The notes: generated by a model from the letters alone, not told the origin. A stretch of 64,000 bases of DNA from Methanoculleus sp. 7T (GCF_023195915.1 NZ_JALPRP010000001.1:1426001-1490000), one strand, 5' to 3'; positions 17,916 through 28,270 are shown, counted from the stretch's first letter. Made by a program: numbers and translations.

Positions 17916-18228
17916 GCCTTTTGGTTGCTCCAACGTCGCGAATTTCGCACTGTCCTTCCTTGCAGCATCCCGGCTGCGGCCCGGCGATGCCCGACCCCGT
18001 GCGATTCGGCCATCCTGGCGGCAACCTCTCCCTAAGATGCCTCGGCCGGATCACCCCGACGGGCTATGCGCGGGGCGCACGGCCTCCGCGGACGGTGGGA
18101 GAGCCGGGGAGAAGGGATGTTCGCCGAGGGCACGATATCTGCATTTTTTTGAGATTTCTCCAAAAACTTAATTTTGGTTGAGAATCTTTGGATGATGATC
18201 ATCCCACGATTGTGAGTAGGGTCAAACC
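17916..18228. other. 313-base region before otsAB
   Basis: The first 200 bases are GC-rich with no recognisable gene or family likeness and may be debris next to the broken DUF3800 gene. The last 70 bases hold the otsAB promoter, listed separately. Confidence 0.4.
18161..18180 (+). promoter_or_regulatory. Probable otsAB promoter (TATA-like)
   Basis: CAAAAACTTAATTTT has an A-rich BRE-like part followed by a TATA-like CTTAATTT about 55-62 bases before the ATG, which predicts a start site near 18195-18200 and a leader of about 30 bases. No strong ribosome-binding site is visible beyond GAGTAGGG. Confidence 0.45.
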
Positions 18229-20487
18229 ATGAACAGGTTACTGATAGTTTCAAACAGGCTTCCGATCAGCGTTTCCCGGAAGAACGGCGACCTCAGCCTA
18301 CAACGGAGTGTCGGCGGTCTTGCCACCGGAGTCGGCTCTTTTTACAAGTCTTGTGAGAGCCTCTGGGTCGGCTGGCCTGGTATGAACGTTCAGAGGAAGC
18401 AGAGAGAGGAGAAAGACCGGATCGTCGATACGCTCAAGAAAGAGCAGTGCCATCCGGTTTTCCTCTCCCCATACGACATCAAACACTACTACGATGGGTT
18501 CTGCAACAACACGCTCTGGCCGCTCTTTCATTACTTCAACCTCTATGCAAATTACGACCAGAAGATGTGGCATGTCTACCAGAGGGTGAACGAGAAGTTC
18601 TGCGATGCCGTGATGGAAGTGGCCCGACCCGACGATATCATCTGGGTTCATGACTACCACCTGATGCTCCTGCCGCAGATGCTCCGGGAGCGTCTGCCCG
18701 ACGCCGAGATCGGCTACTTCCACCACATTCCCTTCCCGTCGTTTGAGATATTTCGGCACCTTCCTTGGAGGAAGGAGATCCTCTCCGGCCTGCTCGGGGC
18801 CGACCTCATCGGCTTTCACACCTACGGCTACGTCCGCCACTTCCTCTCCAGCGTCCGGCGTATCCTTGGGTATGAGCACTCGTTCGGGGAGGTTCGGACA
18901 GGCACACGGGTCGTCCGGACCGACCTCTTCCCGATGGGCATCGACTATCGCCGGTTTGCCGATGCCGCGGGCAGCACTCCGGTCCAAGGGGAGATCACCC
19001 GGATCAGACACAAATACGGAAAGCGAAAGATCATCCTCTCGTTCGACCGCCTGGATTACACAAAAGGAATCCCGCATCGACTCGAGGCCTTCGATGCGCT
19101 CCTTACGAAGAAGCCGGAGTATCAGGGGAAGGTCTCCCTCGTCCTCGTCGCGGTCCCGTCCCGGACCAGCGTCGGCCGGTATCAGGTGCTGAAGAAGCGG
19201 ATCGACGAACTCGTCGGCCGGATCAACGGAAAGTACGGAACGACCGACTGGACTCCCGTCCATTACTTCTATAACTTCCTCCCCTTCGAGACGCTGGTGG
19301 CGTTCTACAGCGCCGCCGACGTCGCCCTGGTGACGCCGCTCCGAGACGGCATGAACCTGATGGCCAAGGAATACGTCGCCACCCGGACCGACGGCACCGG
19401 GGTGCTCATCCTCTCCGAGATGGCGGGAGCGGCTGAGGAGCTCGGCGAAGCGATCATCGTCAACCCAAACGATCAAGACGCAGTGATCGAGGCGATCGAG
19501 ACTGCGCTTGCGATGCCTGAGAAGGAACAGGTCGAGCGGAACCGGACCATGCAGAGGAGGCTGATGCGCTACGACATCGAGCACTGGGTCGGCGATTTCC
19601 TCACCCGGTTGGGCGACGCCCGGGCGATTCAGGTCGAGCGCTCAGAGCAGGTCATCACCCCCGCCATCAGGGGCGAACTGGTCGACGACTACGCCGCCGG
19701 CAAGAACCGGCTGCTCCTCCTCGACTACGACGGCACGCTGGTGCCCTTCGCCGCAAAACCGCAGAATGCGGTGCCCGGCGACGCCACGCGGGAGGTGCTC
19801 GAAGAGCTCTCCCGTGCGCCCGGAAACGAGGTCGTGTTGATCAGCGGCAGGGACCGGCATACGCTGGACGCCTGGTTCGGGGCGATGGATATCGGGCTCA
19901 TCGCCGAACACGGCGTCTGGGTAAAGGAACGTTCCGGGGAGTGGCGGATGCCCGAAGCGCTCTCCGATGAGTGGAAAGGGGAGATCTACCCGCTCCTCGA
20001 GCTCTACACGGACCGCACGCCCGGCGCCTTCATTGAGGAGAAGGACTACTCCCTCGTCTGGCACTACCGGAGGACCGAACCGATGCTCGGAGCCCAGCGG
20101 GCAAAAGACCTCAAAGATGACCTCCTGCATCTGACATCGAACCTTAACGTCGGCGTCATGGAGGGGAACAAGGTCATCGAGATCAAGAACACTGTCGTCA
20201 ACAAAGGGCGGGCGGCGCTAAACTGGGTCTCCCAGCGGGCCTGGGACTTCATCATCGCTATCGGAGACGACAGGACCGACGAGGACCTCTTTGCGGTTAT
20301 GCCGCCCGAAGCCTACTCGATCAAGGTCGGACTCGCCCCGAGCAAGGCCCGCTTCAACCTGGTCTCCCAGCGGGACGTCGTGCCCCTGCTCCGGAGGTGC
20401 ATCGAGTGCGACAAGAACGGTGCGGCCGGAAAAAAAGAGAAGCCTAGGCGAGAGGAAGGCCTTATTGAGTCGGCTGCTCCGGGATGA
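18229..20487 (+). CDS. otsAB: Bifunctional trehalose-6-phosphate synthase/phosphatase
   Basis: A fusion of 752 residues. Residues about 1-460 are a GT20 trehalose-6-phosphate synthase: RLPISV and GGLATG loops, [13 protein letters not shown] and [16 protein letters not shown], and [13 protein letters not shown] near 370. Residues about 485-730 are a HAD trehalose-phosphatase with [13 protein letters not shown] (about 494-506; the first Asp is the nucleophile), SGRDRHTLD, and [10 protein letters not shown] (about 679-688). It makes trehalose from UDP-glucose and glucose-6-phosphate, a compatible solute. The 3' end overlaps the convergent sepS gene by 26 bases. The fused form, common in eukaryotes and some bacteria, needs no separate otsB. 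Confidence 0.95.
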   Translation: MNRLLIVSNRLPISVSRKNGDLSLQRSVGGLATGVGSFYKSCESLWVGWPGMNVQRKQREEKDRIVDTLKKEQCHPVFLSPYDIKHYYDGFCNNTLWPLFHYFNLYANYDQKMWHVYQRVNEKFCDAVMEVARPDDIIWVHDYHLMLLPQMLRERLPDAEIGYFHHIPFPSFEIFRHLPWRKEILSGLLGADLIGFHTYGYVRHFLSSVRRILGYEHSFGEVRTGTRVVRTDLFPMGIDYRRFADAAGSTPVQGEITRIRHKYGKRKIILSFDRLDYTKGIPHRLEAFDALLTKKPEYQGKVSLVLVAVPSRTSVGRYQVLKKRIDELVGRINGKYGTTDWTPVHYFYNFLPFETLVAFYSAADVALVTPLRDGMNLMAKEYVATRTDGTGVLILSEMAGAAEELGEAIIVNPNDQDAVIEAIETALAMPEKEQVERNRTMQRRLMRYDIEHWVGDFLTRLGDARAIQVERSEQVITPAIRGELVDDYAAGKNRLLLLDYDGTLVPFAAKPQNAVPGDATREVLEELSRAPGNEVVLISGRDRHTLDAWFGAMDIGLIAEHGVWVKERSGEWRMPEALSDEWKGEIYPLLELYTDRTPGAFIEEKDYSLVWHYRRTEPMLGAQRAKDLKDDLLHLTSNLNVGVMEGNKVIEIKNTVVNKGRAALNWVSQRAWDFIIAIGDDRTDEDLFAVMPPEAYSIKVGLAPSKARFNLVSQRDVVPLLRRCIECDKNGAAGKKEKPRREEGLIESAAPG

Positions 20488-22057
20488 CGGATCTCACCGT
20501 CAGGAAGATCGGTCCCCGGAGGTCCACTTTCTTGTTGTGGTCGGTGATGTAGCGCATCGCATACTCCTCGATGCGCAGGTTGATGTCCGACGGCAGCTTC
20601 GCCATCTTCAGCTGAACGCGGGTCTCCTCCCCGCACCGCGCCGCCTCTTCGATACGGGCGGCGGCGAGGCTTGCTGCGGCATCGAGGTAGGTGATGCCGG
20701 TGGAGACTCCTTCGCTCCGAACGAGTGCCCACTTCTCGATATCGGGAACCCCGAGCACCGAGCCGTTGTGGACGAAGACTTCATTCGCGCAGGCCGGGCC
20801 GCAGAGTTTCGTGTTGGACTCGGGCTCCTCGACGATCACCTCAATCTGTCTCCCTGCGACCTCGCCCTTCCACGCGGTGAATGCACACGGGCCCGGCGCG
20901 GCGGCATGTTCGGAGGCCGTGGCGCGGATCGCCTCTGCTATCTGCTTCCCGGTCGTCGACGCCGGCTCCGTGCGGAGGTGGACGGCGCCCGCGATCTGGC
21001 GGTCGGAGAGGGGCTGCGGGAAGAACTGCGGGAAGGTGAGCTGGCGGATGTCGTTTGACTGGTAGGCGATCATGGCGAGCCGCTCCACCCCAAGGCCGAG
21101 GTTCATCACCGGCACGCCGATCCCGTACTCGGCGAGCGCCGAGGGCGAGTAGATGCCGAAGGTGGCGACCTCCACCCAGCCGAGGACCGGGTGTCGGGCA
21201 TAGACCTCCGTCTGGGTGTCGGGCATGTAGTACTTCGACCGCTTCTCATCGGGCTGGAACCGGAACTCCTCAAACCCGAACGCCGAGAGGAGTGCCTCGC
21301 TGATGGCCTTGCCCTCTTCGAGGGTGACGTCCTCCCCTGCGACGACGCAGGAGGCAGAGTGGTAGGCCATCAGGCGGGTGGGCCCCTCTTCCTGCTCACG
21401 CCGGAAACAGCGGTCCACCGAGAAGAGCTTAATCGGAAGGTGGCGTTTCTCCCAGAGCGAGGAGAGCGTCAGGAACCAGCCGCTCGTCATGTGGCTCCGG
21501 AGGGTGTTGCGCGACGACTCGGGGGCGAGCGCCCGGAACTCGGGGAAGACCTCGTCCATGATATGCACTACGGCGGCGTCGTCGGCCGCGAGCACGGCCG
21601 CGAGTTCGTGCGTCAGTTCGTCGCCGTCGATCGTCCCTTTCTTGTAGCCGTGGAGGGTCTCGCGGAGTTTCTCCTCGGTCTCGGACGGGATCGAACGGCC
21701 GAGGATGGCCTCGATCTCCTCAACCTGCTTTCGCGCGATCCCGACGTTCGGGCGGGGCAGGCCGCCGAGGTAAAATACCCGGTCGAGGACGGCCATCGCC
21801 TCCGGCCCGAACTGCCGGTAGATATCGGACTCCTCGACGATCAGGGGATTCATCGCCTCATCAAACCCCATCGAGAGGTAGGTCTCGCGGAGTCGCTGGA
21901 TGATCTCGAAGATCGGGTGCGGGGCAGCCCGAGTGTATTTCAGCCGGGGATACCGGCCCGAGACTCCCGTCGGGGTCAGTACCGACGGCCCTTCGTGCCA
22001 GGCGTGCTCGAAGTCCTCTCTTGCCTTCTTTCTGAATGTTTCCACATCAAATCTCAT
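20462..22057 (-). CDS. sepS: O-phosphoserine--tRNA(Cys) ligase
   Basis: SepRS charges tRNA-Cys with phosphoserine, which SepCysS then converts to Cys; the pathway is typical of methanogens that lack or supplement CysRS. The 531-residue class II enzyme starts [20 protein letters not shown] and contains [20 protein letters not shown], the motif-2 region [19 protein letters not shown] and the C-terminal motif 3 [10 protein letters not shown] (about 315-324). Its length matches the family. It starts inside the last codons of taw1 (4-base overlap), making one translation/tRNA-modification unit. SepCysS is not in this window. Confidence 0.96.
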   Translation of the reverse strand: MRFDVETFRKKAREDFEHAWHEGPSVLTPTGVSGRYPRLKYTRAAPHPIFEIIQRLRETYLSMGFDEAMNPLIVEESDIYRQFGPEAMAVLDRVFYLGGLPRPNVGIARKQVEEIEAILGRSIPSETEEKLRETLHGYKKGTIDGDELTHELAAVLAADDAAVVHIMDEVFPEFRALAPESSRNTLRSHMTSGWFLTLSSLWEKRHLPIKLFSVDRCFRREQEEGPTRLMAYHSASCVVAGEDVTLEEGKAISEALLSAFGFEEFRFQPDEKRSKYYMPDTQTEVYARHPVLGWVEVATFGIYSPSALAEYGIGVPVMNLGLGVERLAMIAYQSNDIRQLTFPQFFPQPLSDRQIAGAVHLRTEPASTTGKQIAEAIRATASEHAAAPGPCAFTAWKGEVAGRQIEVIVEEPESNTKLCGPACANEVFVHNGSVLGVPDIEKWALVRSEGVSTGITYLDAAASLAAARIEEAARCGEETRVQLKMAKLPSDINLRIEEYAMRYITDHNKKVDLRGPIFLTVRSVIPEQPTQ

Positions 22058-22947
22058 ACGTTCCGCTCCAGACAGACCACCCGGCTTACCGGGCTCTCGT
22101 CTTTAATGAAATAATCGCATTCCTCCGCAACCTTCTCGGCAAACGCTCGCACATCGCGGTGTTCGGGCATCTGGTCGATCTGCAGTCGTTTCCTACTGTA
22201 TCCCAGATACATATAACCCTTTACTTCCACAAACCGGGCGCCGGAGTCCTGGTAGATCGCCGCATACCGCTCGGGTGCGAAGTCGTTGTAGCCGCGCACC
22301 AAGGTGGTGCGGACGGCCGACCGGCGGCCGGCAAGTCCGGCGAGGCTCTCCTGCACCCGGTCCCAGTAGTCCTCCCGGGGCCGGCAGAGGCGGAGGTAGG
22401 TCTCCCGGTCCGGCGCGTCGAGGGAGACGTAGACCTGGTAGGGCCGGCACCGGGCGAGGACATCGGGCCGGGTGCCGTTCGAGACGAGGAACGTCGTATA
22501 CCCTTCGGCGTTGAGGCCGTCGATCAGTTCCGGGAGACGCGAGTAGCAGGTCGGCTCCCCGGAGAGCGATATCGCGACCATCGTGGGGTCGAGGGCCTCG
22601 GCGAACCGTTCAGTTGTGACGTAGGGCGAGACCTTGTAGCCCGAGAGCGCTCTCTTCTGGAGGTCCCGGAGTTTCTCCACGATCTCGGCCGGCGGACACT
22701 CCTCCTCTTCAGTCACCTCGTGCTCGAACGACCGCCAGCAGAAGAGGCATTGCTGGTTGCATCGGAGGGTCGGCGTCATCTGGACGCAGCGGTGGCTCTC
22801 GATGCCGTAGAACTGCGCCTTGTAGCACATCTCTCCGCCTTTGAGCGCCCGCTTGTTCCACATGCAGGGCTTGACGGCCGCAGACGAGGCGGGGCTGACG
22901 AACTGGTAGCCCTGCCTCCGGAGGGCCTTACATGCTGGTGAGTGCAT
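22054..22947 (-). CDS. taw1: 4-demethylwyosine synthase (Taw1/TYW1), radical SAM
   Basis: Taw1 condenses pyruvate with N1-methylguanosine-37 of tRNA-Phe to make the tricyclic wyosine base. From the ATG at 22947 the protein has 297 residues. The radical SAM cluster is C63-x3-C67-x2-C70 ([10 protein letters not shown]) and the second 4Fe-4S cluster can be formed by Cys28, Cys41 and Cys54, which match the spacing of characterised archaeal Taw1. [17 protein letters not shown] and [14 protein letters not shown] are also family-typical. It overlaps the end of argS by about 20 bases and the sepS start by 4. Confidence 0.94.
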   Translation of the reverse strand: MHSPACKALRRQGYQFVSPASSAAVKPCMWNKRALKGGEMCYKAQFYGIESHRCVQMTPTLRCNQQCLFCWRSFEHEVTEEEECPPAEIVEKLRDLQKRALSGYKVSPYVTTERFAEALDPTMVAISLSGEPTCYSRLPELIDGLNAEGYTTFLVSNGTRPDVLARCRPYQVYVSLDAPDRETYLRLCRPREDYWDRVQESLAGLAGRRSAVRTTLVRGYNDFAPERYAAIYQDSGARFVEVKGYMYLGYSRKRLQIDQMPEHRDVRAFAEKVAEECDYFIKDESPVSRVVCLERNV

Positions 22948-24592
22948 CGATTCCGAGAGTCGCAAGGGATTCCTTGAGGGTGTTTCTGACCGCGTCCACG
23001 AGCGTAAGCCGGCTGTTCCGGGTCTCGCCCTCGCTCTTCAGCACCGGGTCGTAGTGGTAGAAGGCGTTGAAGAGGTCGGCGAGTTCGCGGGCGTAGGAAG
23101 CAAGCAGGTGCGGCCGGAGTTCCGCCACGGTCTGCTCGACGACGGCGGGGAACCGGGCTAGGTGCCGGGCGAGCGCAACCTCGTGTTCGGTCTCGTAGCG
23201 GTACGCCCGCTCGAACTCGCCGGTCTTCTCGAGGATACTGCAGGCGCGGGCGTGAGCGTACTGGATGTAAGGGCCGCTCTGCCGCTCGAAGTTCAGCGCC
23301 TCCTTCCAGTCGAAGACCGTGCTCTTCTCGGGGGAGACCTTCACGATATCGTAGCGGATGGCGGCGATTGCGACCGATTTCGCAATAGCGCGCCGCTCCT
23401 CTTCGGGGAGTTCCGGGCGGCGGACGGTTACCTCCTCAAACGCCTTCGCAGTCACCTCCTCGATCAGTTCGTCGGCAGAGACGAACTTCCCTGCCCTCGT
23501 GCTCATGGAGCCCTCGGGAAGGGAGACGAACTCGAAGTGGACGATCTCGGGAGGCCGCTCTCCGAGGAGTTCGAGCGTGGCCTGGAGTTGGGCGCCGATC
23601 AGTTTATGGTCGGCTCCGAGCACGTCGATCATCCGGTCGTAGTTGCGCCCCTTCCAAGTATGGAAGGCGAGGTCCCGGGTGCTGTAGACCGAGGTGCCGT
23701 CGCTCCGCCGGAGGATGTACTTCTTCTCGAAACCCTGTTCAGAGAGGTCGACCCAGAGGGTCTCGTCCTCGTGGGCCTGCGGCAGGCGCCGGATCCGTTC
23801 GATGATCCGGTCCACGTCGCCGATCCTGACGAAATCGCTCTCCCAGACGAACCGATCGTGGTGGGCGTTTAAGGCCGCGAGGGTCGCCTTGATCCCTTCC
23901 GCACAGAGAGAGACGGCCGTCCGGAACTTTCGGACGGTCCCCGCGTCGCCGCGCTCCACCTCCTGCATGAGGCGATCGATCTCGGCGGTTAGGTCCGGGT
24001 TCTTCTCGATCTCCTTGTTCGCCGCGACGTAGACCCGGGCGACGTAGTGGTCTTCCTTCTCGCCCTCCTTGCGGGCGATCTTGAGGTGGTCGAATCCCCA
24101 CGAGACGATGGCGATCTGGCGGCCCATGTCGTTTAAGTAATACTGCACCTCAAGCGGATACCCGGCTTTCCGGAACGCCCGGGCAAGGGAGTCTCCGATG
24201 ACGGTGTTCCGGATATGGCCGACGTGGAGCGGACCGTTCGGGTTCGCGCTGGTGTGTTCGAGCACCACCCGCTCGGAACGGCGGGGGAAGGCTCCGTAAC
24301 CGGGTTCGAGAGCCTCCTTGACCGCCTCTGCGAGGCAGGACCTGCCGAACCGGAAGTTGACGTAGGGGCCCGCCGCCTCGACCAGGATGTCGCCGAGTTC
24401 GGGGTCTGCCGAGAGCCTCTCCGCGATCTCGGCGGCAATCTTCGCCGGAGCTTTCTTCTGCTTCTTCGCGAGTTTAAACGCTACTGTCGAGGCGAGATCG
24501 GCGTGATCTCCCCCTGTTGCGAGGAGGACATCCTCCTCGCCGGTGCATGCCCGGAGCATGCGCTCTATCTGGTGGTATTTCTCCTGAAACAT
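22928..24592 (-). CDS. argS: Arginyl-tRNA synthetase
   Basis: A class I synthetase of 554 residues with the N-terminal Add-1-type tRNA-binding domain, the HIGH-type motif in HTSANPNGPLHVGHIRNT (about 113-130), YYLNDMGRQI, and SLPEGSMSTRAGKFV in place of the canonical KMSKS, as usual for ArgRS of this type. The C-terminal anticodon-binding DALR domain includes QYAHARACSILEK. Its ATG directly abuts the prf1 stop (shared base at 24592), so it is coupled to the release factor gene upstream. Confidence 0.97.
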   Translation of the reverse strand: MFQEKYHQIERMLRACTGEEDVLLATGGDHADLASTVAFKLAKKQKKAPAKIAAEIAERLSADPELGDILVEAAGPYVNFRFGRSCLAEAVKEALEPGYGAFPRRSERVVLEHTSANPNGPLHVGHIRNTVIGDSLARAFRKAGYPLEVQYYLNDMGRQIAIVSWGFDHLKIARKEGEKEDHYVARVYVAANKEIEKNPDLTAEIDRLMQEVERGDAGTVRKFRTAVSLCAEGIKATLAALNAHHDRFVWESDFVRIGDVDRIIERIRRLPQAHEDETLWVDLSEQGFEKKYILRRSDGTSVYSTRDLAFHTWKGRNYDRMIDVLGADHKLIGAQLQATLELLGERPPEIVHFEFVSLPEGSMSTRAGKFVSADELIEEVTAKAFEEVTVRRPELPEEERRAIAKSVAIAAIRYDIVKVSPEKSTVFDWKEALNFERQSGPYIQYAHARACSILEKTGEFERAYRYETEHEVALARHLARFPAVVEQTVAELRPHLLASYARELADLFNAFYHYDPVLKSEGETRNSRLTLVDAVRNTLKESLATLGIDALTSM

Positions 24593-25863
24593 CAGTATCC
24601 GGTCCTATAACGCAGGATCGCTGCGATCCCGCCGAACGCGTTGTAGAGCATCGAGCCTTCTTCAAAGTCGTTTGATACGATCTTGACCGTCGTGCTGCTC
24701 TGGTCCGCAAGCGCGGTCAGCTCGTCGATAATATCGGCCTCTTCTGCCACGTAGAGCGACGCTCCGTCGTTTGGGCAGGTGCCGAGGTCGAGGTCCTTAA
24801 TGTGCTTGCCCGGCTCGATGCTGACCGTCCGCTCCTCGGTGTAGTCATCGTTCGGGCAGGCGAGTTTCAGCCGGGCCCTCCGGAGCTTGTCGGAGAGGAG
24901 GAGGGTATCGACTGCGCCGAGTTCCAGATTCTTCCTGACGCTCTCCTCACCATAGGCCGCGGCGCCGTCATCCTTGACCAGTTCCTGGAGGAACCGGTTC
25001 ATTACGTTCTTCTCCTTGATGATATCGAGATCCTTCAAGGCGTCCGACGCATTCTCGACGAGTTCGGCAAGCCCGGTCTCGTTCGTGTAGGCGACGTCGA
25101 AGAGCCCGATGATCCGCTTCTGGAGTTCGTGGTGGAGGTAACTGCCCGCCTCGAACTCCTCCTTGGTCGGGGTCGGACCGCCGATCAGAACGCCCTTGAA
25201 CCGCTCGAAGAAGTCCTTCTCGGCGAGGAAGACTTCGCTTGCTAGGTCGCCGACCTTCTTGTAGAACTCGTTGATGGCGATCAGCCGCAGCCGCTGGAAA
25301 CGGACGCTTGACTGACCGCCCTTTCGCTGCTTGCCAGGAACCGTCGAGGTGACGCCGCGAACCGGCTCGATCCGGTTGCCCCGCAGAAAGCCGACGTACG
25401 CCTCTCGCCGGTCGATGACGATCAGGCCGTAGACCTCCTTCTCCCCGAGCATCTGCTCAAGCGGCTCGAGCTCGAACGAGGAACTGCACCGGTACATATA
25501 GATGTTGAGCGGTTCGGGCGGTTCGATGATCTCGCACTCAAGGTCGGTCCGGTCGCCGCCGACGTTGATCGTGCCGCAGAAGACCGCCATGCCGTTCTCC
25601 GGCGGGCGCTTATAGTATTTCAGGCGGGAGAGGATGGAGGATATAGCACTCTGGACATTTGTCCGGGTCTGTTTGCTCTTGATGTTGGAGCACTGCCCGA
25701 ACTCGTCACGGAGCTGGGCGGTGACGTCGTATATCTGCTTATCCGGAGGTATATACAGTGTGATCAGCTCGGTACCGCTTCCTTCCTTCTCCGCAAGTCT
25801 CTCAAGCATCTTTTTAAATTCGTAGCGCTTTCGCGCGGTATCCATCTCTTGCGTCTCTTCCAT
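24592..25863 (-). CDS. prf1: Peptide chain release factor aRF1
   Basis: aRF1 reads all three stop codons and hydrolyses peptidyl-tRNA. In this 423-residue protein NIKS at 60-63 is the stop-codon recognition loop and GGQ at 182-184 is the catalytic motif that enters the peptidyl-transferase centre. The C-terminal domain carries Cys residues in ACPNDDY and TCPNDGAS that may hold zinc in the mini-domain. The second Met (residue 7) is an equally good start. It begins the prf1-argS-taw1-sepS run. Confidence 0.97.
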   Translation of the reverse strand: MEETQEMDTARKRYEFKKMLERLAEKEGSGTELITLYIPPDKQIYDVTAQLRDEFGQCSNIKSKQTRTNVQSAISSILSRLKYYKRPPENGMAVFCGTINVGGDRTDLECEIIEPPEPLNIYMYRCSSSFELEPLEQMLGEKEVYGLIVIDRREAYVGFLRGNRIEPVRGVTSTVPGKQRKGGQSSVRFQRLRLIAINEFYKKVGDLASEVFLAEKDFFERFKGVLIGGPTPTKEEFEAGSYLHHELQKRIIGLFDVAYTNETGLAELVENASDALKDLDIIKEKNVMNRFLQELVKDDGAAAYGEESVRKNLELGAVDTLLLSDKLRRARLKLACPNDDYTEERTVSIEPGKHIKDLDLGTCPNDGASLYVAEEADIIDELTALADQSSTTVKIVSNDFEEGSMLYNAFGGIAAILRYRTGY

Positions 25864-25996
25864 TGGACGTTCACCAAGCTAGCTGAATATTGTTCATTTG
25901 TCGAAGCTACTATGTGTTTCTCCGGAGAGGGCATAAATCTGCGCACATTCGCCGATCCCCTCTATGCCCGCTTCGTGCCGGGCGCCCTGCGCCCTC

Positions 25997-26491
25997 TCAC
26001 TCAAGACACCGGCAGATGAGGCAGATCGTCTTTGCATCGACGATCCTGCCGTCCGCGATCATCGGCCTGAGGTCGGCGACTGGGACGCGGACGACCTCGA
26101 TCACTTCGTCGTCGTCCTTCTCGTAGTCGGAACACGGCGAGAGTCCTCGGGCGAGATAAAGCCAGATCCGCTCGTCGGTGTAGCCGGGAGAGGAGTATAT
26201 CCAGCCCATCGGGCGGAACGTCTCCGCCTTCATCCCGGTCTCCTCGATCAGTTCGCGGTAGGCGGTCTCCGAGGGTTCCTCGCCCTCATCGATGGTCCCT
26301 GCCGGGGCTTCGAAGATGTAGTCGTCGATGGCGTAGCGGTACTGCCGGAGCAGGTAGCAGTCGTCCCCCTCGACCGGGAGGATGGCGACCGCACCGCCGG
26401 GGTGGATGACCACCCGCTCCTTCTTCTCTCCGTTTGGGAGGGTCACCTCTCGCTTCTCGACGGTGAGCCTCCCGGTGCGGTAGATCTCCAT
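25997..26491 (-). CDS. NUDIX hydrolase (ADP-ribose pyrophosphatase-like)
   Basis: This 164-residue protein has a complete Nudix box GTIDEGEEPSETAYRELIEETGM (split here as GTIDEGEEPSE and TAYRELIEETG, about 86-107), with REL-x-EE providing the magnesium site. The preceding VRQYRYAIDDYIFEAPAG is typical of the ADP-ribose/ADP-sugar diphosphatase group. It probably removes toxic nucleotide sugars. It starts 2 bases after the queC stop and may be co-transcribed with the preQ0 genes, though no functional link is known. Confidence 0.9.
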   Translation of the reverse strand: MEIYRTGRLTVEKREVTLPNGEKKERVVIHPGGAVAILPVEGDDCYLLRQYRYAIDDYIFEAPAGTIDEGEEPSETAYRELIEETGMKAETFRPMGWIYSSPGYTDERIWLYLARGLSPCSDYEKDDDEVIEVVRVPVADLRPMIADGRIVDAKTICLICRCLE

Positions 26492-26493
26492 CT

Positions 26494-27162
26494 TTAATCC
26501 TCGTATTCGATCGGGTCTTCCAGCCCGAGTTCGCGGAACGCCTCACGGCGGTAGTGGCAGGATGAACAGACCCCGCATGCCCGGTCGTTGTTCTGGTAGC
26601 AGGACCAGGTATGCTCGTAGGGGACGCCGAGCGCGATGCCCACCCTGAGGATCTCCGCCTTTGTCATCCGGACGAAAGGCGTCATCAGGGTGATCCGGGG
26701 TTGTGCGTTCGTGCCGAGGTCGACCACCCGCTGGAACGCTTCGATGAACTCCGGCCGGCAGTCGGGATACCCGGGGTAGTCTCCGGTCTGGACGCCGATG
26801 AAGACCACCTCCGCTCGCCGGGCTTCCGCGAGGCTGGTCGCGATGGCGAGGAGGTTCGCGTTCCTGAACGGAACATAGGTGCTCGGCACCTCTTTCTCCT
26901 CGCCGGCATACTCCCCGACCGGGATCGCGGCATCTGTCAGGCTCGAGGCTCCGATCTTCTTGAAGTGTTCGAGGCTGATCTCGACGAAGTCCAGCGCGTC
27001 GAGCGTCCCGGCGATCGTCCGGGCGCACTCACGCTCCTTCTTCTCGGTCCGCTGGCCGTAGGTGAAGTGGAGCGCGATGATATCGTAGCCCATGTCCTTT
27101 GCGACGTAGGCGAGCGTGGTGGAGTCCATGCCGCCCGAGAGGAGGCAGACTGCCTTCTTCAT
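26494..27162 (-). CDS. queC: 7-cyano-7-deazaguanine synthase
   Basis: QueC converts 7-carboxy-7-deazaguanine to preQ0 with ATP and ammonia, the precursor of archaeosine in tRNA. The PP-loop SGGMDSTT is at residues 9-16, and the C-terminal zinc site is built from [15 protein letters not shown]. At 222 residues it has the usual size. I use the ATG at 27162 that overlaps the queE stop; the long open frame upstream is only a shadow of queE. Operon order queD-queE-queC is conserved. Confidence 0.96.
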   Translation of the reverse strand: MKKAVCLLSGGMDSTTLAYVAKDMGYDIIALHFTYGQRTEKKERECARTIAGTLDALDFVEISLEHFKKIGASSLTDAAIPVGEYAGEEKEVPSTYVPFRNANLLAIATSLAEARRAEVVFIGVQTGDYPGYPDCRPEFIEAFQRVVDLGTNAQPRITLMTPFVRMTKAEILRVGIALGVPYEHTWSCYQNNDRACGVCSSCHYRREAFRELGLEDPIEYED

Positions 27163-27770
27163 CACTTCACCCCCAGAATCTTGTGAAGTTGCACCTGGAA
27201 CCTTACCGGGAGGTTTTCCTCGACGATGTAGTCTGCGATGGCGCGGTAATCGGCCCCCTCCACCGGCGATATGAAGACCTCGCCTCGGATCTCGTAATGG
27301 GCCATCACCGCCCGGGCGTAGAGGAGGTCCTCGTCGTCGGCCACCACGAACTTGACGCTGTCTTTTGGGGTTATGTAGCGGAGGAGCGAGAGATCGCTCT
27401 TCTCTCCCGACGAGGGGCACTTGACATCCATGCAGATGGAGGCGTAGGGTTGCATCGCCCGGAAGTCACGGGTGCCGTTCGTCTCGATCTCGACGGTGTA
27501 TCCGTGGAGGTTGAACTTCTTGAGGAGTTCGAGTACCTCCTCCGCCCAGAGGAGCGGCTCCCCGCCGGTGATACTGATATACGTCATGTTCTGCAGCCAG
27601 ACCTGGTCGAGGACCTCCGTGACACTCATCTCCTCCCCGCCTTCCCAGGCGTAGGAGGTGTCGCACCAGGCGCACCTGAGGTTGCACCCGGCGAGCCGGA
27701 TGAAAGTGCAGGGTCGCCCCTGATTCTTCCCCTCCCCCTGGAGGCTCCGGAAGATCTCACTGACGATCAT
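27162..27770 (-). CDS. queE: 7-carboxy-7-deazaguanine synthase, radical SAM
   Basis: QueE rearranges 6-carboxy-tetrahydropterin to the deazaguanine ring. The 202-residue protein begins [18 protein letters not shown], the substrate-binding signature, followed by the cluster [10 protein letters not shown] (about 29-38). DIVE-type and GGEPLLW (about 73-79) motifs match. The start at 27770 overlaps queD by 14 bases; the open frame upstream of it lies inside queD. The product goes to QueC, the next gene. Confidence 0.95.
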   Translation of the reverse strand: MIVSEIFRSLQGEGKNQGRPCTFIRLAGCNLRCAWCDTSYAWEGGEEMSVTEVLDQVWLQNMTYISITGGEPLLWAEEVLELLKKFNLHGYTVEIETNGTRDFRAMQPYASICMDVKCPSSGEKSDLSLLRYITPKDSVKFVVADDEDLLYARAVMAHYEIRGEVFISPVEGADYRAIADYIVEENLPVRFQVQLHKILGVK

Positions 27771-28170
27771 AAGTGCGCTCTGCGTAACAGGTCGTCGACT
27801 CCCAGACCCGGATCTTTGCCACGCGGGCGTCGCGCCCCTGCCGCGCGGCTTCGGCATCGATCATCTCTGCGACGAGGCCGGCGAGGAGCTCGCTCGTCGG
27901 GTCGCCGGGGGTGGTGACGACCGGGTGGAACGTCTCGATGCACGCCGCCATGGGGTCTTCGGCGTTGAGGATCACCTGGTGGTCGAACCGCCCGACGACC
28001 TCTTTTATGCAGTTGTAGTCGAGGACGATCCCTGTGCGCTCATCCGCCGTCCCCTCGATCCAGACCTCTACCCGCCACTGGTGGCCGTGCAGCCGGAAAC
28101 ACTTCCCCTGATAGTGGATCAGGCGGTGGGTCGCCTCGAAAAAAATCTCCTTGTATATCCGGGTTTTCAT
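27757..28170 (-). CDS. queD: 6-carboxy-5,6,7,8-tetrahydropterin synthase
   Basis: QueD makes the pterin intermediate of preQ0 from dihydroneopterin triphosphate. In this 137-residue protein the zinc ligands are the His in FEATHRLIHY and the pair in KCFRLHGHQW, where the Cys of CxxxHGH is catalytic; [12 protein letters not shown] closes the family pattern. The ATG at 28170 is preferred to the TTG one codon earlier. The TATA box ends about 21 bases upstream, so the transcript is probably leaderless. Confidence 0.95.
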   Translation of the reverse strand: MKTRIYKEIFFEATHRLIHYQGKCFRLHGHQWRVEVWIEGTADERTGIVLDYNCIKEVVGRFDHQVILNAEDPMAACIETFHPVVTTPGDPTSELLAGLVAEMIDAEAARQGRDARVAKIRVWESTTCYAERTYDRQ

Positions 28171-28190
28171 CAATGAAGGTTGCCCGCCAG

Positions 28191-28206
28191 GATATAATAT
28201 TATATC
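28191..28206 (-). promoter_or_regulatory. Palindromic TATA box of queD
   Basis: GATATAATATTATATC is a perfect 16-bp palindrome 21-36 bases before the queD ATG, the right distance for the TATA box of a leaderless archaeal transcript. Because it is symmetrical it could also direct transcription toward rps12 or bind a dimeric regulator. Confidence 0.55.
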
Positions 28207-28256
28207 AGCTCCCGATCAAATAACTAGGGCGAAAGATCGGCGCGCAAGCGGGTTCC

Positions 28257-28270
28257 ACAATATATAAATC
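28257..28270 (+). promoter_or_regulatory. Probable rps12 promoter
   Basis: ACAATATATAAATC carries a strong TATA box (TATATAAA, 28261-28268). It predicts a start near 28288-28292 and a leader of about 53 bases before the rps12 ATG. The GCTTTATA at about 28283 is a weaker alternative. Confidence 0.6.

Noticed and set aside
18298-19584. 428-codon open frame opposite otsAB
   Set aside because: Mirror of conserved trehalose synthase coding sequence; composition is typical of antisense frames (many Val, Asp, Arg, His).
27163-27420. N-terminal extension of QueC into queE
   Set aside because: It is an Arg/Gly/Pro-rich shadow of queE; the ATG overlapping the queE stop gives the normal 222-residue enzyme.
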